A model generated the notes under the pieces. The model was not told the origin of the DNA, did not search any database, and was given only the letters and a program-made list of their open reading frames with translations. The translations under genes and the position numbers were made by a program. DNA of 64,000 nucleotides from positions 124,001 to 188,000 of the forward strand of contig DAISVY010000008.1 of NCBI GenBank assembly GCA_036826635.1, given 5' to 3'. The DNA is from DAISVY01 sp036826635. Its GTDB lineage: Bacteria > Zixibacteria > MSB-5A5 > GN15 > FEB-12. Below, one piece after another: positions 42,785 through 51,459 of the stretch; positions within the stretch are counted from its first letter, which is position 1; every line of letters starts with the position of its first letter.

Positions 42785-44005
42785 CCCGTCGCCTATTCAG
42801 TGATATCCGCTATAACGCCGGCGCCGATGGTCCGACCACCTTCACGAATAGCAAAACGAAGCTCTTTCTCCATCGCTATCGGTGTGATCAATTCCACATC
42901 CATCGTTATGTTGTCACCCGGCATTACCATCTCTATGCCTTCAGGCAAATGAGCCACTCCCGTCACGTCCGTCGTCCGAAAATAAAACTGAGGCCGATAG
43001 CCCGTGAAAAACGGCGTGTGACGACCACCCTCTTCCTTCGTCAACACGTACACCTCAGCCTTAAACTTACGATGTGGCGTCACCGATCCGGGCTTCGCCA
43101 ACACCATTCCTCGCTCCAGCGAATCCTTATCCACTCCCCGCAACAACAAACCAACGTTGTCACCAGCCTGTGCCTGGTCAAGCAACTTACGAAACATCTC
43201 CACCCCCGTCACCACTGTCTTCCGAGTGTCCCGTATCCCGACTATCTCAACCTCTTCACCCTGCTTGATCACACCACGCTCAACTCGACCCGTACCAACC
43301 GTGCCTCGACCCGTTATCGAAAATACGTCCTCGACCGGCATCAAAAACGGCTTGTCCGTCTCTCGCTTCGGCTCGGGAATATACTCGTCACAGGCATCCA
43401 ATAACTCCATTATCGACTTGAATACCGGATCGTCCCACGACGTCCCCGCCATACCAGCCTGCAACGCCTGCAACGCCGAACCTCGAATCACCGGTATGTC
43501 ATCCCCGGGAAATTGGTACTGGCTCAGCAAATCGCGAACCTCCAACTCCACCAAATCCAACAACTCCGGATCATCCACCATGTCCGTCTTGTTCATATAT
43601 ACTATGATATACGGCACGCCCACCTGACGAGCCAACAAGATGTGCTCCCGTGTCTGTGGCATCGGCCCGTCAGCCGCCGACACCACCAAAATAGCCCCGT
43701 CCATCTGGGCCGCACCCGTGATCATGTTCTTCACATAATCAGCGTGACCAGGACAGTCAACATGAGCATAATGACGCTTATCCGTCTCATACTCAACATG
43801 AGCCGTCGCTATCGTGATACCACGCTCCCGCTCCTCCGGCGCATTGTCAATCGAATCAAACGTCCGTATCGCCGTCTTGTTCTTCTGAGCCATCACCATC
43901 GTAATCGCCGCCGTTAACGTCGTCTTACCATGGTCCACGTGACCTATCGTCCCCACATTCACGTGCGGCTTACTGCGATCAAACTTCTCCTTTGCCATCT
44001 GATCG
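42785..44005. repeat. 1221-base direct repeat, copy 1 (tuf1)
   Basis: This segment matches 58818-60038 at a constant offset of 16,033 bases. It includes the whole tuf gene, 8 bases beyond the stop and 7 before the start; identity ends sharply on both sides. Proteins are identical and the opposite-strand frames read the same, so silent positions agree too. Confidence 0.93.
42793..43998 (-). CDS. tuf: elongation factor Tu, copy 1
   Basis: A 401-residue GTPase with G-H-V-D-H-G-K-T-T-L (19-28), D-C-P-G-H, N-K-T-D and the C-terminal barrel domains. Delivers aminoacyl-tRNA to the ribosome. It follows fusA by 19 bases, in the str operon position. The protein is identical to copy 2 at 58826-60031. 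Confidence 0.99.
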   Translation of the reverse strand: MAKEKFDRSKPHVNVGTIGHVDHGKTTLTAAITMVMAQKNKTAIRTFDSIDNAPEERERGITIATAHVEYETDKRHYAHVDCPGHADYVKNMITGAAQMDGAILVVSAADGPMPQTREHILLARQVGVPYIIVYMNKTDMVDDPELLDLVELEVRDLLSQYQFPGDDIPVIRGSALQALQAGMAGTSWDDPVFKSIMELLDACDEYIPEPKRETDKPFLMPVEDVFSITGRGTVGTGRVERGVIKQGEEVEIVGIRDTRKTVVTGVEMFRKLLDQAQAGDNVGLLLRGVDKDSLERGMVLAKPGSVTPHRKFKAEVYVLTKEEGGRHTPFFTGYRPQFYFRTTDVTGVAHLPEGIEMVMPGDNITMDVELITPIAMEKELRFAIREGGRTIGAGVIADITE

Positions 44006-44017
44006 GCACCTCCAACT

Positions 44018-46102
44018 TTACACTATTACACCGTGAAGCATTCTTTTCGACACATCTTCGGGCACGGCCGCATACTTGGCGAACTCCATAGTAAACACGG
44101 CCCGTCCCTGCGATATATTGCGCAGCGAATTAGCATACCCGAACATCTCGGAAAGAGGCACGCTGGCCGCAATCACCGTGAGATCGGTTCGCGGAATCAT
44201 GCCGTTTATCTTTCCCCGCCGAGAGTTGAGATCCCCGACAACCGAACCGACATAGGCCTCGGGCACAAGAACCTCAACATCCATAATAGGCTCAAGCAGG
44301 ACCGGGTCCGCTCGCCGGGCACCGTCCTGAAAAGCCATCGAAGCGGCCACCTTAAAAGCCAGTTCATGCGAGTCGACGTCGTGGTAGCTGCCATCGAACA
44401 ACTCGCAACGTACGCCAACCATGGGATAACCGGCCAGAACACCGTTCCCCATCGCCTGTTTCACCCCCTGCTCAATCGAAGAAACGAATTCCCGGGGGAT
44501 AACACCGGCGTTCGGCAGCTTGTTCTCGAAAACGAAAGGCGAACCGTCAGTGGTCGGACTAAGGCGCAACCAAACGTGACCATACTGCCCCTTGCCACCC
44601 GTCTGGCGAACAAATTTCCCTTCCGACTCAACCTGACTGGTGATGGTCTCCTTGTAAGCGACAGACGGCCGCCCCACCGAAGCGCGGACACCGAACTCGC
44701 GCAGCAAACGGTCGGTCAGGACTTCCAGGTGCAGTTCGCCCATTCCGGAAATAATGGTCTGACCCGTTTCCTCGTCGTGAAATACGGTAAAGGTCGGGTC
44801 TTCCTCGGCCAGCTTAATCAGCGCGTCGATCAGCTTGTCATGATCAGCCTGGGTTTTCGGCTCGATAGACACACGCACCACCGGCTCCGGGAAGGTCATA
44901 GCTTCCAGCACAATGGGGTGTTTGACGTCGCAGAGAGTATCGCCGGTCGCCGTCTTGCGGAAACCTATTGCCGCAACGATATCGCCGGCGTTAGCAACTT
45001 TGATGTCCTCGCGCTTGTTGGAATGCATCCGCAACAGGCGGGCCACTCTCTCCTTGGTTCCCGAATTACTGTTCTGAACGTAGGAACCGGTTTCTATTTT
45101 ACCGGAATATATCCGCAAATAAGTAAGGCGACCAACGAAAGGATCAGTGGCAATCTTAAAAGCCAGGGCGGCCGTGGGTTCGTTCACGTCTGGATGACGC
45201 TCCAGGCGTTTTTCGGGGTTCTTGACATCATGGCCGGTAACCGGCGGCATGTCAAGAGGCGACGGAAGGAAATCGACTATGGCGTCAAGAAGCTTCTGCA
45301 CACCCTTGTTCTTGAACGACGAACCGCACAATACCGGGACCATTTTCAACTCGATAGTAGCCCGACGGACCGCCGCCATGACCCGGTCGGGGTCGAGCGA
45401 TTTATCCTGAAGGAACTGCTCGAGCAGATTATCGTCCACCTCGGCAACGGATTCGAACAACACTTCGCGATATTCGTTAGCCGTTTCGACGATATCGTCC
45501 GGAACCGGCAGATCATCGAAAGTCGTACCGAAAGAATCTTCGTGGAAAACGCGGAACTTCATCGTCAACAAATCGACGATACCGCTGAACATCTCCCCTT
45601 CGCCGGCCGGGATACTGATAGCCACACACTTGGTGGCGAACCGCTCGTTCATCATTTCGAGCGTATGGGCAAAACTGGCCCCGGTGCGATCCATTTTGTT
45701 GACATAAGCTACCCGGGGAACACCGTACTTGTCGGCCTGCCGCCAGACTGTTTCCGACTGCGGCTCGACCCCGCCAACGGCACAGAAAAGAGCCACCGCA
45801 CCGTCGAGGACACGAAGAGAACGCTCGACCTCGGCAGTGAAATCGACATGGCCGGGGGTATCGATGATATTGATCGTGTGCTGGCGCCAGAAGGCGGTAG
45901 TGGCAGCCGAGGTAATAGTTATACCACGCTCTTTCTCCTGTTCCATCCAGTCCATCGTGGCGGCGCCGTCATCGACTTCGCCAATACGATGGGTCTTACC
46001 GGTATAGTACAGGATACGCTCGGTAGTCGTAGTCTTACCCGCATCAATATGGGCCATAATCCCGATATTGCGGACTTTATCTAAACTCGCGGGGGCAGAC
46101 AT
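44018..46102 (-). CDS. fusA: elongation factor G
   Basis: A 694-residue translocase GTPase with A-H-I-D-A-G-K-T-T (17-25), D-T-P-G-H-V-D-F, N-K-M-D-R and the EF-G C-terminal domains. AGGG lies 7 bases before the ATG. The 222 bases upstream of it form an unusually long spacer after rpsG with a candidate attenuator. Confidence 0.98.
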   Translation of the reverse strand: MSAPASLDKVRNIGIMAHIDAGKTTTTERILYYTGKTHRIGEVDDGAATMDWMEQEKERGITITSAATTAFWRQHTINIIDTPGHVDFTAEVERSLRVLDGAVALFCAVGGVEPQSETVWRQADKYGVPRVAYVNKMDRTGASFAHTLEMMNERFATKCVAISIPAGEGEMFSGIVDLLTMKFRVFHEDSFGTTFDDLPVPDDIVETANEYREVLFESVAEVDDNLLEQFLQDKSLDPDRVMAAVRRATIELKMVPVLCGSSFKNKGVQKLLDAIVDFLPSPLDMPPVTGHDVKNPEKRLERHPDVNEPTAALAFKIATDPFVGRLTYLRIYSGKIETGSYVQNSNSGTKERVARLLRMHSNKREDIKVANAGDIVAAIGFRKTATGDTLCDVKHPIVLEAMTFPEPVVRVSIEPKTQADHDKLIDALIKLAEEDPTFTVFHDEETGQTIISGMGELHLEVLTDRLLREFGVRASVGRPSVAYKETITSQVESEGKFVRQTGGKGQYGHVWLRLSPTTDGSPFVFENKLPNAGVIPREFVSSIEQGVKQAMGNGVLAGYPMVGVRCELFDGSYHDVDSHELAFKVAASMAFQDGARRADPVLLEPIMDVEVLVPEAYVGSVVGDLNSRRGKINGMIPRTDLTVIAASVPLSEMFGYANSLRNISQGRAVFTMEFAKYAAVPEDVSKRMLHGVIV

Positions 46103-46129
46103 AAAAAAACCCTGGCTGACACCTTAACT

Positions 46130-46174
46130 AAAAAAACCAAAAAAACACTTTTCGCTCGAGAAGCGACAATCGTG
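46130..46174 (-). terminator. candidate attenuator in the rpsG-fusA spacer
   Basis: On the minus strand TCGCT (46066-like arm at 46062-46066) and AGCGA pair around a 5-base loop (46052-46066 region within 46146-46174), with an outer CAC/GTG helix, and then comes T7-GG-T7 (46145 down to 46130). The stem is short, so strength is uncertain. The whole spacer is 46103-46324 and holds no gene. Confidence 0.3.
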
Positions 46175-46324
46175 GTTTTTCCAATCAGCAGGGTAGGAAG
46201 AACCGTGATGCCATCATCCCGACATCAGATCTTTGCGGCGTTCAATACAATTCCTCGTTTCAAACAGGTCGTGACCCGTTAGACGCGCCCGGTGCAACTC
46301 AAAATCGGGCGGCCGTCGGCCATC

Positions 46325-46795
46325 TTACCATCTGAAGTGAGCAAAGGCCTTGTTGGCCTCGGCCATCTTATGCGTATCTTCCTTCTTTTTGATAGCTCCG
46401 CCTTCGCTGTTCGAAGCCGCCAGGAACTCAGCCGCCAGCTTCTCAGCCATCGATTTCTCATTACGAGCCGAGGCGTAACCTATCAGCCACCTGATAGCCA
46501 AAGCAGTCCGCCTGTTTTGGCGAACCTCAACCGGCACCTGATACGTGGCACCGCCGACACGGCGGGAGCGCACCTCAAGGACCGGCTTAACGTTATTCAT
46601 GGCCTTATGAAACACATCCAAGCCGGAATCGCCCGATTTCTTCTCCAGCAAGTTCAGCGAGTTATAAAACAACTGCTCGGCCGTCGAGCGCTTGCCCCGC
46701 TTCATCAGGCAGGAAACAAACTGGGTAACCAGTCGATCCTGATACTTGTGGTCGGGCAGTGCATCTCGCTTTCCCGCTTTGATTCTTCTGGACAT
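46325..46795 (-). CDS. rpsG: 30S ribosomal protein S7
   Basis: A 156-residue protein with S-R-R-I-K-A-G-K-R-D-like N-terminus, V-R-S-R-R-V-G-G-A-T-Y-Q-V-P-V-E-V and A-I-R-W-L-I. Organises the 30S head. Follows rpsL by 16 bases. Confidence 0.97.
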   Translation of the reverse strand: MSRRIKAGKRDALPDHKYQDRLVTQFVSCLMKRGKRSTAEQLFYNSLNLLEKKSGDSGLDVFHKAMNNVKPVLEVRSRRVGGATYQVPVEVRQNRRTALAIRWLIGYASARNEKSMAEKLAAEFLAASNSEGGAIKKKEDTHKMAEANKAFAHFRW

Positions 46796-46811
46796 TCTAA
46801 AACCTTACCGT

Positions 46812-47186
46812 CTATGATTTCGGCTTCTTGGCACCGTATTTGGAACGACTCTGTTTACGCTCAGCCACCCCGGCGGTGTCCATCGTACCGCGGATAATAT
46901 GGTACCTGACGCCCGGCAGATCCTTGATACGACCGCCCCGGATAAGCACAATCGAGTGCTCCTGCAGGTTATGTCCCTCGCCGGGAATATAGGCCGTAAC
47001 CTCAATCTGATTGGTCAGACGTACCCTGGCCACCTTCCGAAGCGCCGAATTCGGCTTCTTGGGGGTGGAAGTGTACACCCTGGTACAAACTCCCCGCTTC
47101 TGCGGGCAGCGTGTCATGGCCGGGGCCTTGGTTTTTTCTACGATCCGCTTTCTTCCCTTGCGAATCAACTGGCTAATCGTCGGCAA
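46812..47186 (-). CDS. rpsL: 30S ribosomal protein S12
   Basis: A 124-residue protein starting at TTG with AGGAG 6 bases upstream. It has the decoding loop P-K-K-P-N-S-A-L-R-K with the wild-type Lys at the streptomycin position, and P-G-E-G-H-N-L-Q-E-H. It is the first gene behind its own promoter. Confidence 0.98.
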   Translation of the reverse strand: MPTISQLIRKGRKRIVEKTKAPAMTRCPQKRGVCTRVYTSTPKKPNSALRKVARVRLTNQIEVTAYIPGEGHNLQEHSIVLIRGGRIKDLPGVRYHIIRGTMDTAGVAERKQSRSKYGAKKPKS

Positions 47187-47236
47187 AATCGCTCCTGTAC
47201 AAACGTTTACAATTTTTCAATCAAAAAGTGACCCGC

Positions 47237-47264
47237 AATTTATCCAAAGTCACCATATTGTCAA
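47237..47264 (-). promoter_or_regulatory. candidate promoter for the rpsL (str) transcript
   Basis: On the minus strand a perfect TTGACA (47264-47259) is followed after 16 bases by TAAATT (47242-47237). It lies in the 84-base rpoC-rpsL gap and gives a leader of about 45 bases to rpsL. Confidence 0.6.
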
Positions 47265-47270
47265 GCGTTT

Positions 47271-50200
47271 TCAGACATTTTCTTTAAAAATGTCAGCCGC
47301 TCTCATCGGCGCCTCATCGGCCTTTTGTTCTTTCGGCAGCTCATCTTCTTCCTCTTCCTCGTCCTCGATGACCTGAACACTGCGGTATCGCTCGATACCG
47401 GTACCGGCCGGGATGAGATGCCCGATAATTACGTTCTCTTTCAACCCCAGCAGGTTGTCTACCTTGCCGGATATCGCCGCCTCGGTCAGAACCCGGGTCG
47501 TTTCCTGGAACGAAGCCGCCGAAATAAAGCTCTCGGTGGACAACGAAGCCCTGGTAATACCCAGCAGGAGCGGCTCAGCCGTGGCCGGCTCGCCTCCCTC
47601 GGCGATGATACGGGAGTTCTCCTCAAGGAACTTGATCTTGTCTACCTTCTCCCCTTCCAGGAAGTTGGTATCACCCGGGTAGTCAATCTGCACCTTCTGC
47701 AGCATCTGTCGGACGATGATCTCAATGTGCTTGTCGTTTATTTTCACTCCCTGCAGACGGTAGACCTCCTGGATTTCGTTCACCAGATACGCCTGCACGT
47801 CGTACACACCGAGAATCTTCAGAATATCGTGCGGATCGACCGAACCCTCGCAAAGGCGGTCGCCGGCGTTTACCTGATCGCTGGAGTGAACCATCAGGTG
47901 CTTACCGTGCGGAATCAGATATTCGCGTTCCTCACCGGTGAAGTCCTTGACGATAATCTGCTGCTGACCCCTGACAATCTTACCGAACTCCACTTCCCCC
48001 TCGACCTCGGAGATAACGGCCGGATCGTGCGGCCGACGAGCCTCAAACAGCTCCGCAACCCGGGGCAAACCACCGGTGATATCGCGCGAACGTGAGATCA
48101 TTCGCGGCATCTTGACCAAGTGATCACCGAGCTTGACCTCGTCGCCATCCTGAACCTGCAACTGGGCATCGGTAGGCACACGATAGCTGGCCACGGTTTT
48201 ACCCTGCGGACCAACGATAAGAAGCGTCGGGAACAAGGTCTTGTCGCGGTGCTCGGTTATTTTGAGCTGGCGCAAACCGGTTTGGTCGTCGATTTCCTCG
48301 CGCACGGTGACATCAAGGATAATATCCTTAAATACCACCTTACCGGCCCGCTCGCAGACAATACTACCGGTGTAGGGATCCCATTCGAACATGATATCGC
48401 CGCGCTTGACCGCCTGTCCGTCCTTCACCTTGAGATGGGCTCCGTACGGCACTTTAAGACGAGAGCGCACGCGATCATTCTTATCCACAATATGCAGTTC
48501 ACCAACTCCGTCGCGGCTGGTTACCACCAGGGTGTCAGGATCGGTTTCAACACCCTCGACGGAATTCAGTTTGACCGCACCGTCATATTTGGCTTCGACC
48601 TGAGATTGCTCGGCAATACGAGCCGCGGTCCCACCGATATGAAAAGTACGAAGAGTAAGCTGAGTACCCGGCTCGCCGATGGACTGAGCCGCAATAACAC
48701 CGACGGCTTCACCGATATCGACCATCTCCAAAGTGGCGAGATTACGGCCATAACATTTGGCACAGACACCGTACTTCGATTCGCATGTCAATACGGAACG
48801 AATATGTACGGTTTCGATCCCGGATTCCTCAATAGCCGCGGCTTCGGCTTCCTTGATCTCGTCGCCGGCCTTGACGATCAGCTTCTCGGTGATGGGATCA
48901 TAAATATCCTCAAGAGCCACACGTCCCAAAATACGGTCGCCCAGAGATTCGATGACCTCCTCACCTTCCTTCAGGGCACCGACTTCAAGCCCCAGAATAG
49001 TGCCGCAGTCCTTCTCCCGGACAATCACGTCCTGGGCCACATCAACCAGCCGTCGCGTCAGGTAACCGGCGTCGGCCGTCTTCAAGGCCGTGTCCGCCAA
49101 GCCCTTACGGGCGCCGTGCGTAGAGATGAAGTACTCCTGCACCGTGAGACCTTCACGGAAATTCGACGTTACCGGGGTTTCAATAATCTCACCCACCCCG
49201 CCGGTGATTTTCTTCTGCGGCTTAGCCATCAGCCCACGCATACCGGCAAGCTGACGAATCTGCTCTTTGGAACCACGAGCACCGGAATCGGCCATCATGT
49301 ATATCGGGTTGAAACCCTGATTCTGGGCCGCGAGATTGTTGAACATCTCCTCAGCAACCTCGGAAGTGGTCCTGGTCCAGGTGTCAATGACCTGATTGTA
49401 GCGCTCGCCGTAGGTAATATAACCACGCTCGTACTGCTTCTGGATTTTGGCTACCTGTGCGGCCGCGACGGCAATCATCTTGTCCTTCTCTTCAGGAACC
49501 ACAAAATCCTCAATCGACACGGTCACCCCGGCCTTGGTGGCATATTCAAAGCCAAGATATTTCAAGCGATCAAGAAAAGTGATAGTCTCACCGTGACCGC
49601 ATATCCGGAAAGTGTCATGGACCAGCTCTTCAAGCTCTTTTCTCTTCGCGATTCTGTTAAAGAAGGGGAGCTTGTCCGGCAGGTTATTATTGAAAATTAT
49701 CCGGCCGGGAGTGGTTTCGACCAACTGACCGTCAATGCGCACCTTGACCAAAGCATGCAGCGACACAAACCCGAAATCGTAAGCCGCCAACGCCTCGTCC
49801 GGCGAATGGAAACACATACCTTCGCCCTTATCATTCTTGCGCACGCTGGTCAAATAGTAACAACCGAGCACCATATCCTGAGAAGGGATGGCAATCGGTC
49901 GCCCGGAAGACGGTACCAGGATGTTGTTGGTCGCCAGCATGAGTACCCGCGCCTCAAGCTGAGCTTCGAAACTCAACGGCACATGCACAGCCATCTGGTC
50001 ACCATCGAAGTCAGCGTTGAACGCCGCACAAACGAGAGGATGCAACCGAATGGCCTTGCCTTCCACCAAAACAGGGTAAAACGCCTGAATACCCAGCCGG
50101 TGAAGAGTCGGGGCACGGTTGAGCAGGACGGGATGATCTTCAATGATCTCCTCAAGTATGTCCCACACCTCCGGCCGCTCGCGCTCGACCAACTTTTTGG

Positions 50201-51428
50201 CCGACTTGACCGTCTGGACATATCCCTTCTCTTCCAACTTCATGATAATGAAGGGCTTGAACAGCTCCAGAGCCATATTCTTGGGGAGGCCGCACTGATG
50301 AAGCTGAAGCTCCGGCCCAACCACGATAACCGAACGTCCGGAATAGTCGACACGCTTGCCGAGCAGGTTCTGACGGAAACGGCCCTGCTTGCCCTTGAGC
50401 AAATCCGACAGTGATTTGAGCGGCCGTTTGGAGTCACCCCGCACCGAATGGGTCCGGCGCCCGTTGTCAAAAAGGGCATCGACCGCTTCCTGAAGCATCC
50501 GCTTTTCGTTGCGCAGAATGACTTCCGGGGCCTGAATATCAATCAACTTCTTAAGACGATTATTACGGTTGATAACTCGCCGGTAAAGATCGTTCAAATC
50601 GGAAGTGGCAAAACGGCCCCCTTCCAACGGCACCAGCGGGCGAAGATCCGGCGGAATAACCGGGATGACCTTCATAATCATCCACTCCGGCCTATTCTGC
50701 GACTGCCGGAAAGATTCGAATATACGCAGCCGCTTGAGAGTGTCCTTCTTGCGCTGGACCGAAGTTTCCACTTTCACCTGAGCTCGCAACGTGGCCACCG
50801 TCTCGTCGATGTCTATCTGCCTGAGCATCTCATACACGGCCTCGGCCCCCATGCGGGCGTCGAATTCCTTGCCGGCATCCTCAAGATCAAGAAATTCCTC
50901 TTCAGTGATAACATCCCCGCGCTCGTACGACGAGTTGCCGGGGTCGATCATGATATAGGCTTCGTAATAAAGGATCTTCTCAAGCTCACGGATCGACAGG
51001 TCAAGCATGTGACCTATCCGGGAAGGAAGAGACTTGAAATACCAGATGTGCGAAACGGGAACGGCCAGATCGATATGCCCCATCCGCTCACGGCGCACCT
51101 TGGACTGGGTAACCTCGACCCCGCAACGATCACAGACGATGCCGCGGAAACGGATTCTCTTGTATTTTCCGCAATTGCACTCCCAATCCTTGACCGGTCC
51201 GAAGATTCTCTCGCAGAACAGACCATCCCGCTCGGGTTTGAAGGAGCGGTAGTTAATCGTCTCCGGCTTGGTCACCTCACCGTATGACCAGGAATATATG
51301 GTGTCCGGAGAAGCGATTTGAATCTGAATAGCCGCGAAATCCGACGGCTTCTTCTGCGGGCCATGTGTTCTGGTAAAATCAACCACGGCTGACTCCTTTA
51401 TCTCCAGCGCCCCGCGACGGAGCGACAT
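47271..51428 (-). CDS. rpoC: RNA polymerase beta' subunit
   Basis: A 1385-residue protein with the N-terminal zinc finger (C-N-C-G-K-Y, C-D-R-C-G-V-E), the catalytic N-A-D-F-D-G-D-Q-M-A, the trigger loop region and the second zinc site C-E-S-K-Y-G-V-C-A-K-C. It follows rpoB by 31 bases. The last 40 residues are acidic. Confidence 0.99.
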   Translation of the reverse strand: MSLRRGALEIKESAVVDFTRTHGPQKKPSDFAAIQIQIASPDTIYSWSYGEVTKPETINYRSFKPERDGLFCERIFGPVKDWECNCGKYKRIRFRGIVCDRCGVEVTQSKVRRERMGHIDLAVPVSHIWYFKSLPSRIGHMLDLSIRELEKILYYEAYIMIDPGNSSYERGDVITEEEFLDLEDAGKEFDARMGAEAVYEMLRQIDIDETVATLRAQVKVETSVQRKKDTLKRLRIFESFRQSQNRPEWMIMKVIPVIPPDLRPLVPLEGGRFATSDLNDLYRRVINRNNRLKKLIDIQAPEVILRNEKRMLQEAVDALFDNGRRTHSVRGDSKRPLKSLSDLLKGKQGRFRQNLLGKRVDYSGRSVIVVGPELQLHQCGLPKNMALELFKPFIIMKLEEKGYVQTVKSAKKLVERERPEVWDILEEIIEDHPVLLNRAPTLHRLGIQAFYPVLVEGKAIRLHPLVCAAFNADFDGDQMAVHVPLSFEAQLEARVLMLATNNILVPSSGRPIAIPSQDMVLGCYYLTSVRKNDKGEGMCFHSPDEALAAYDFGFVSLHALVKVRIDGQLVETTPGRIIFNNNLPDKLPFFNRIAKRKELEELVHDTFRICGHGETITFLDRLKYLGFEYATKAGVTVSIEDFVVPEEKDKMIAVAAAQVAKIQKQYERGYITYGERYNQVIDTWTRTTSEVAEEMFNNLAAQNQGFNPIYMMADSGARGSKEQIRQLAGMRGLMAKPQKKITGGVGEIIETPVTSNFREGLTVQEYFISTHGARKGLADTALKTADAGYLTRRLVDVAQDVIVREKDCGTILGLEVGALKEGEEVIESLGDRILGRVALEDIYDPITEKLIVKAGDEIKEAEAAAIEESGIETVHIRSVLTCESKYGVCAKCYGRNLATLEMVDIGEAVGVIAAQSIGEPGTQLTLRTFHIGGTAARIAEQSQVEAKYDGAVKLNSVEGVETDPDTLVVTSRDGVGELHIVDKNDRVRSRLKVPYGAHLKVKDGQAVKRGDIMFEWDPYTGSIVCERAGKVVFKDIILDVTVREEIDDQTGLRQLKITEHRDKTLFPTLLIVGPQGKTVASYRVPTDAQLQVQDGDEVKLGDHLVKMPRMISRSRDITGGLPRVAELFEARRPHDPAVISEVEGEVEFGKIVRGQQQIIVKDFTGEEREYLIPHGKHLMVHSSDQVNAGDRLCEGSVDPHDILKILGVYDVQAYLVNEIQEVYRLQGVKINDKHIEIIVRQMLQKVQIDYPGDTNFLEGEKVDKIKFLEENSRIIAEGGEPATAEPLLLGITRASLSTESFISAASFQETTRVLTEAAISGKVDNLLGLKENVIIGHLIPAGTGIERYRSVQVIEDEEEEEDELPKEQKADEAPMRAADIFKENV

Positions 51429-51459
51429 CGTTTACCACCAAAACAGCTCACTTCACAGC

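Noticed and set aside
44033..46084. 683-codon open frame on the plus strand across fusA
   Set aside because: It lies exactly opposite the certain EF-G gene, has low-complexity translation without family motifs and no ribosome site; codon bias of the real gene keeps the opposite frame open.
46830..46850. Sigma-54-like TTGGCAC...TTTGG match
   Set aside because: It lies inside the rpsL coding end, lacks the full -12 GC and has no fitting downstream gene.
48120..50414. 764-codon plus-strand frame opposite rpoC
   Set aside because: Same cause: shadow of rpoC with no recognisable protein.
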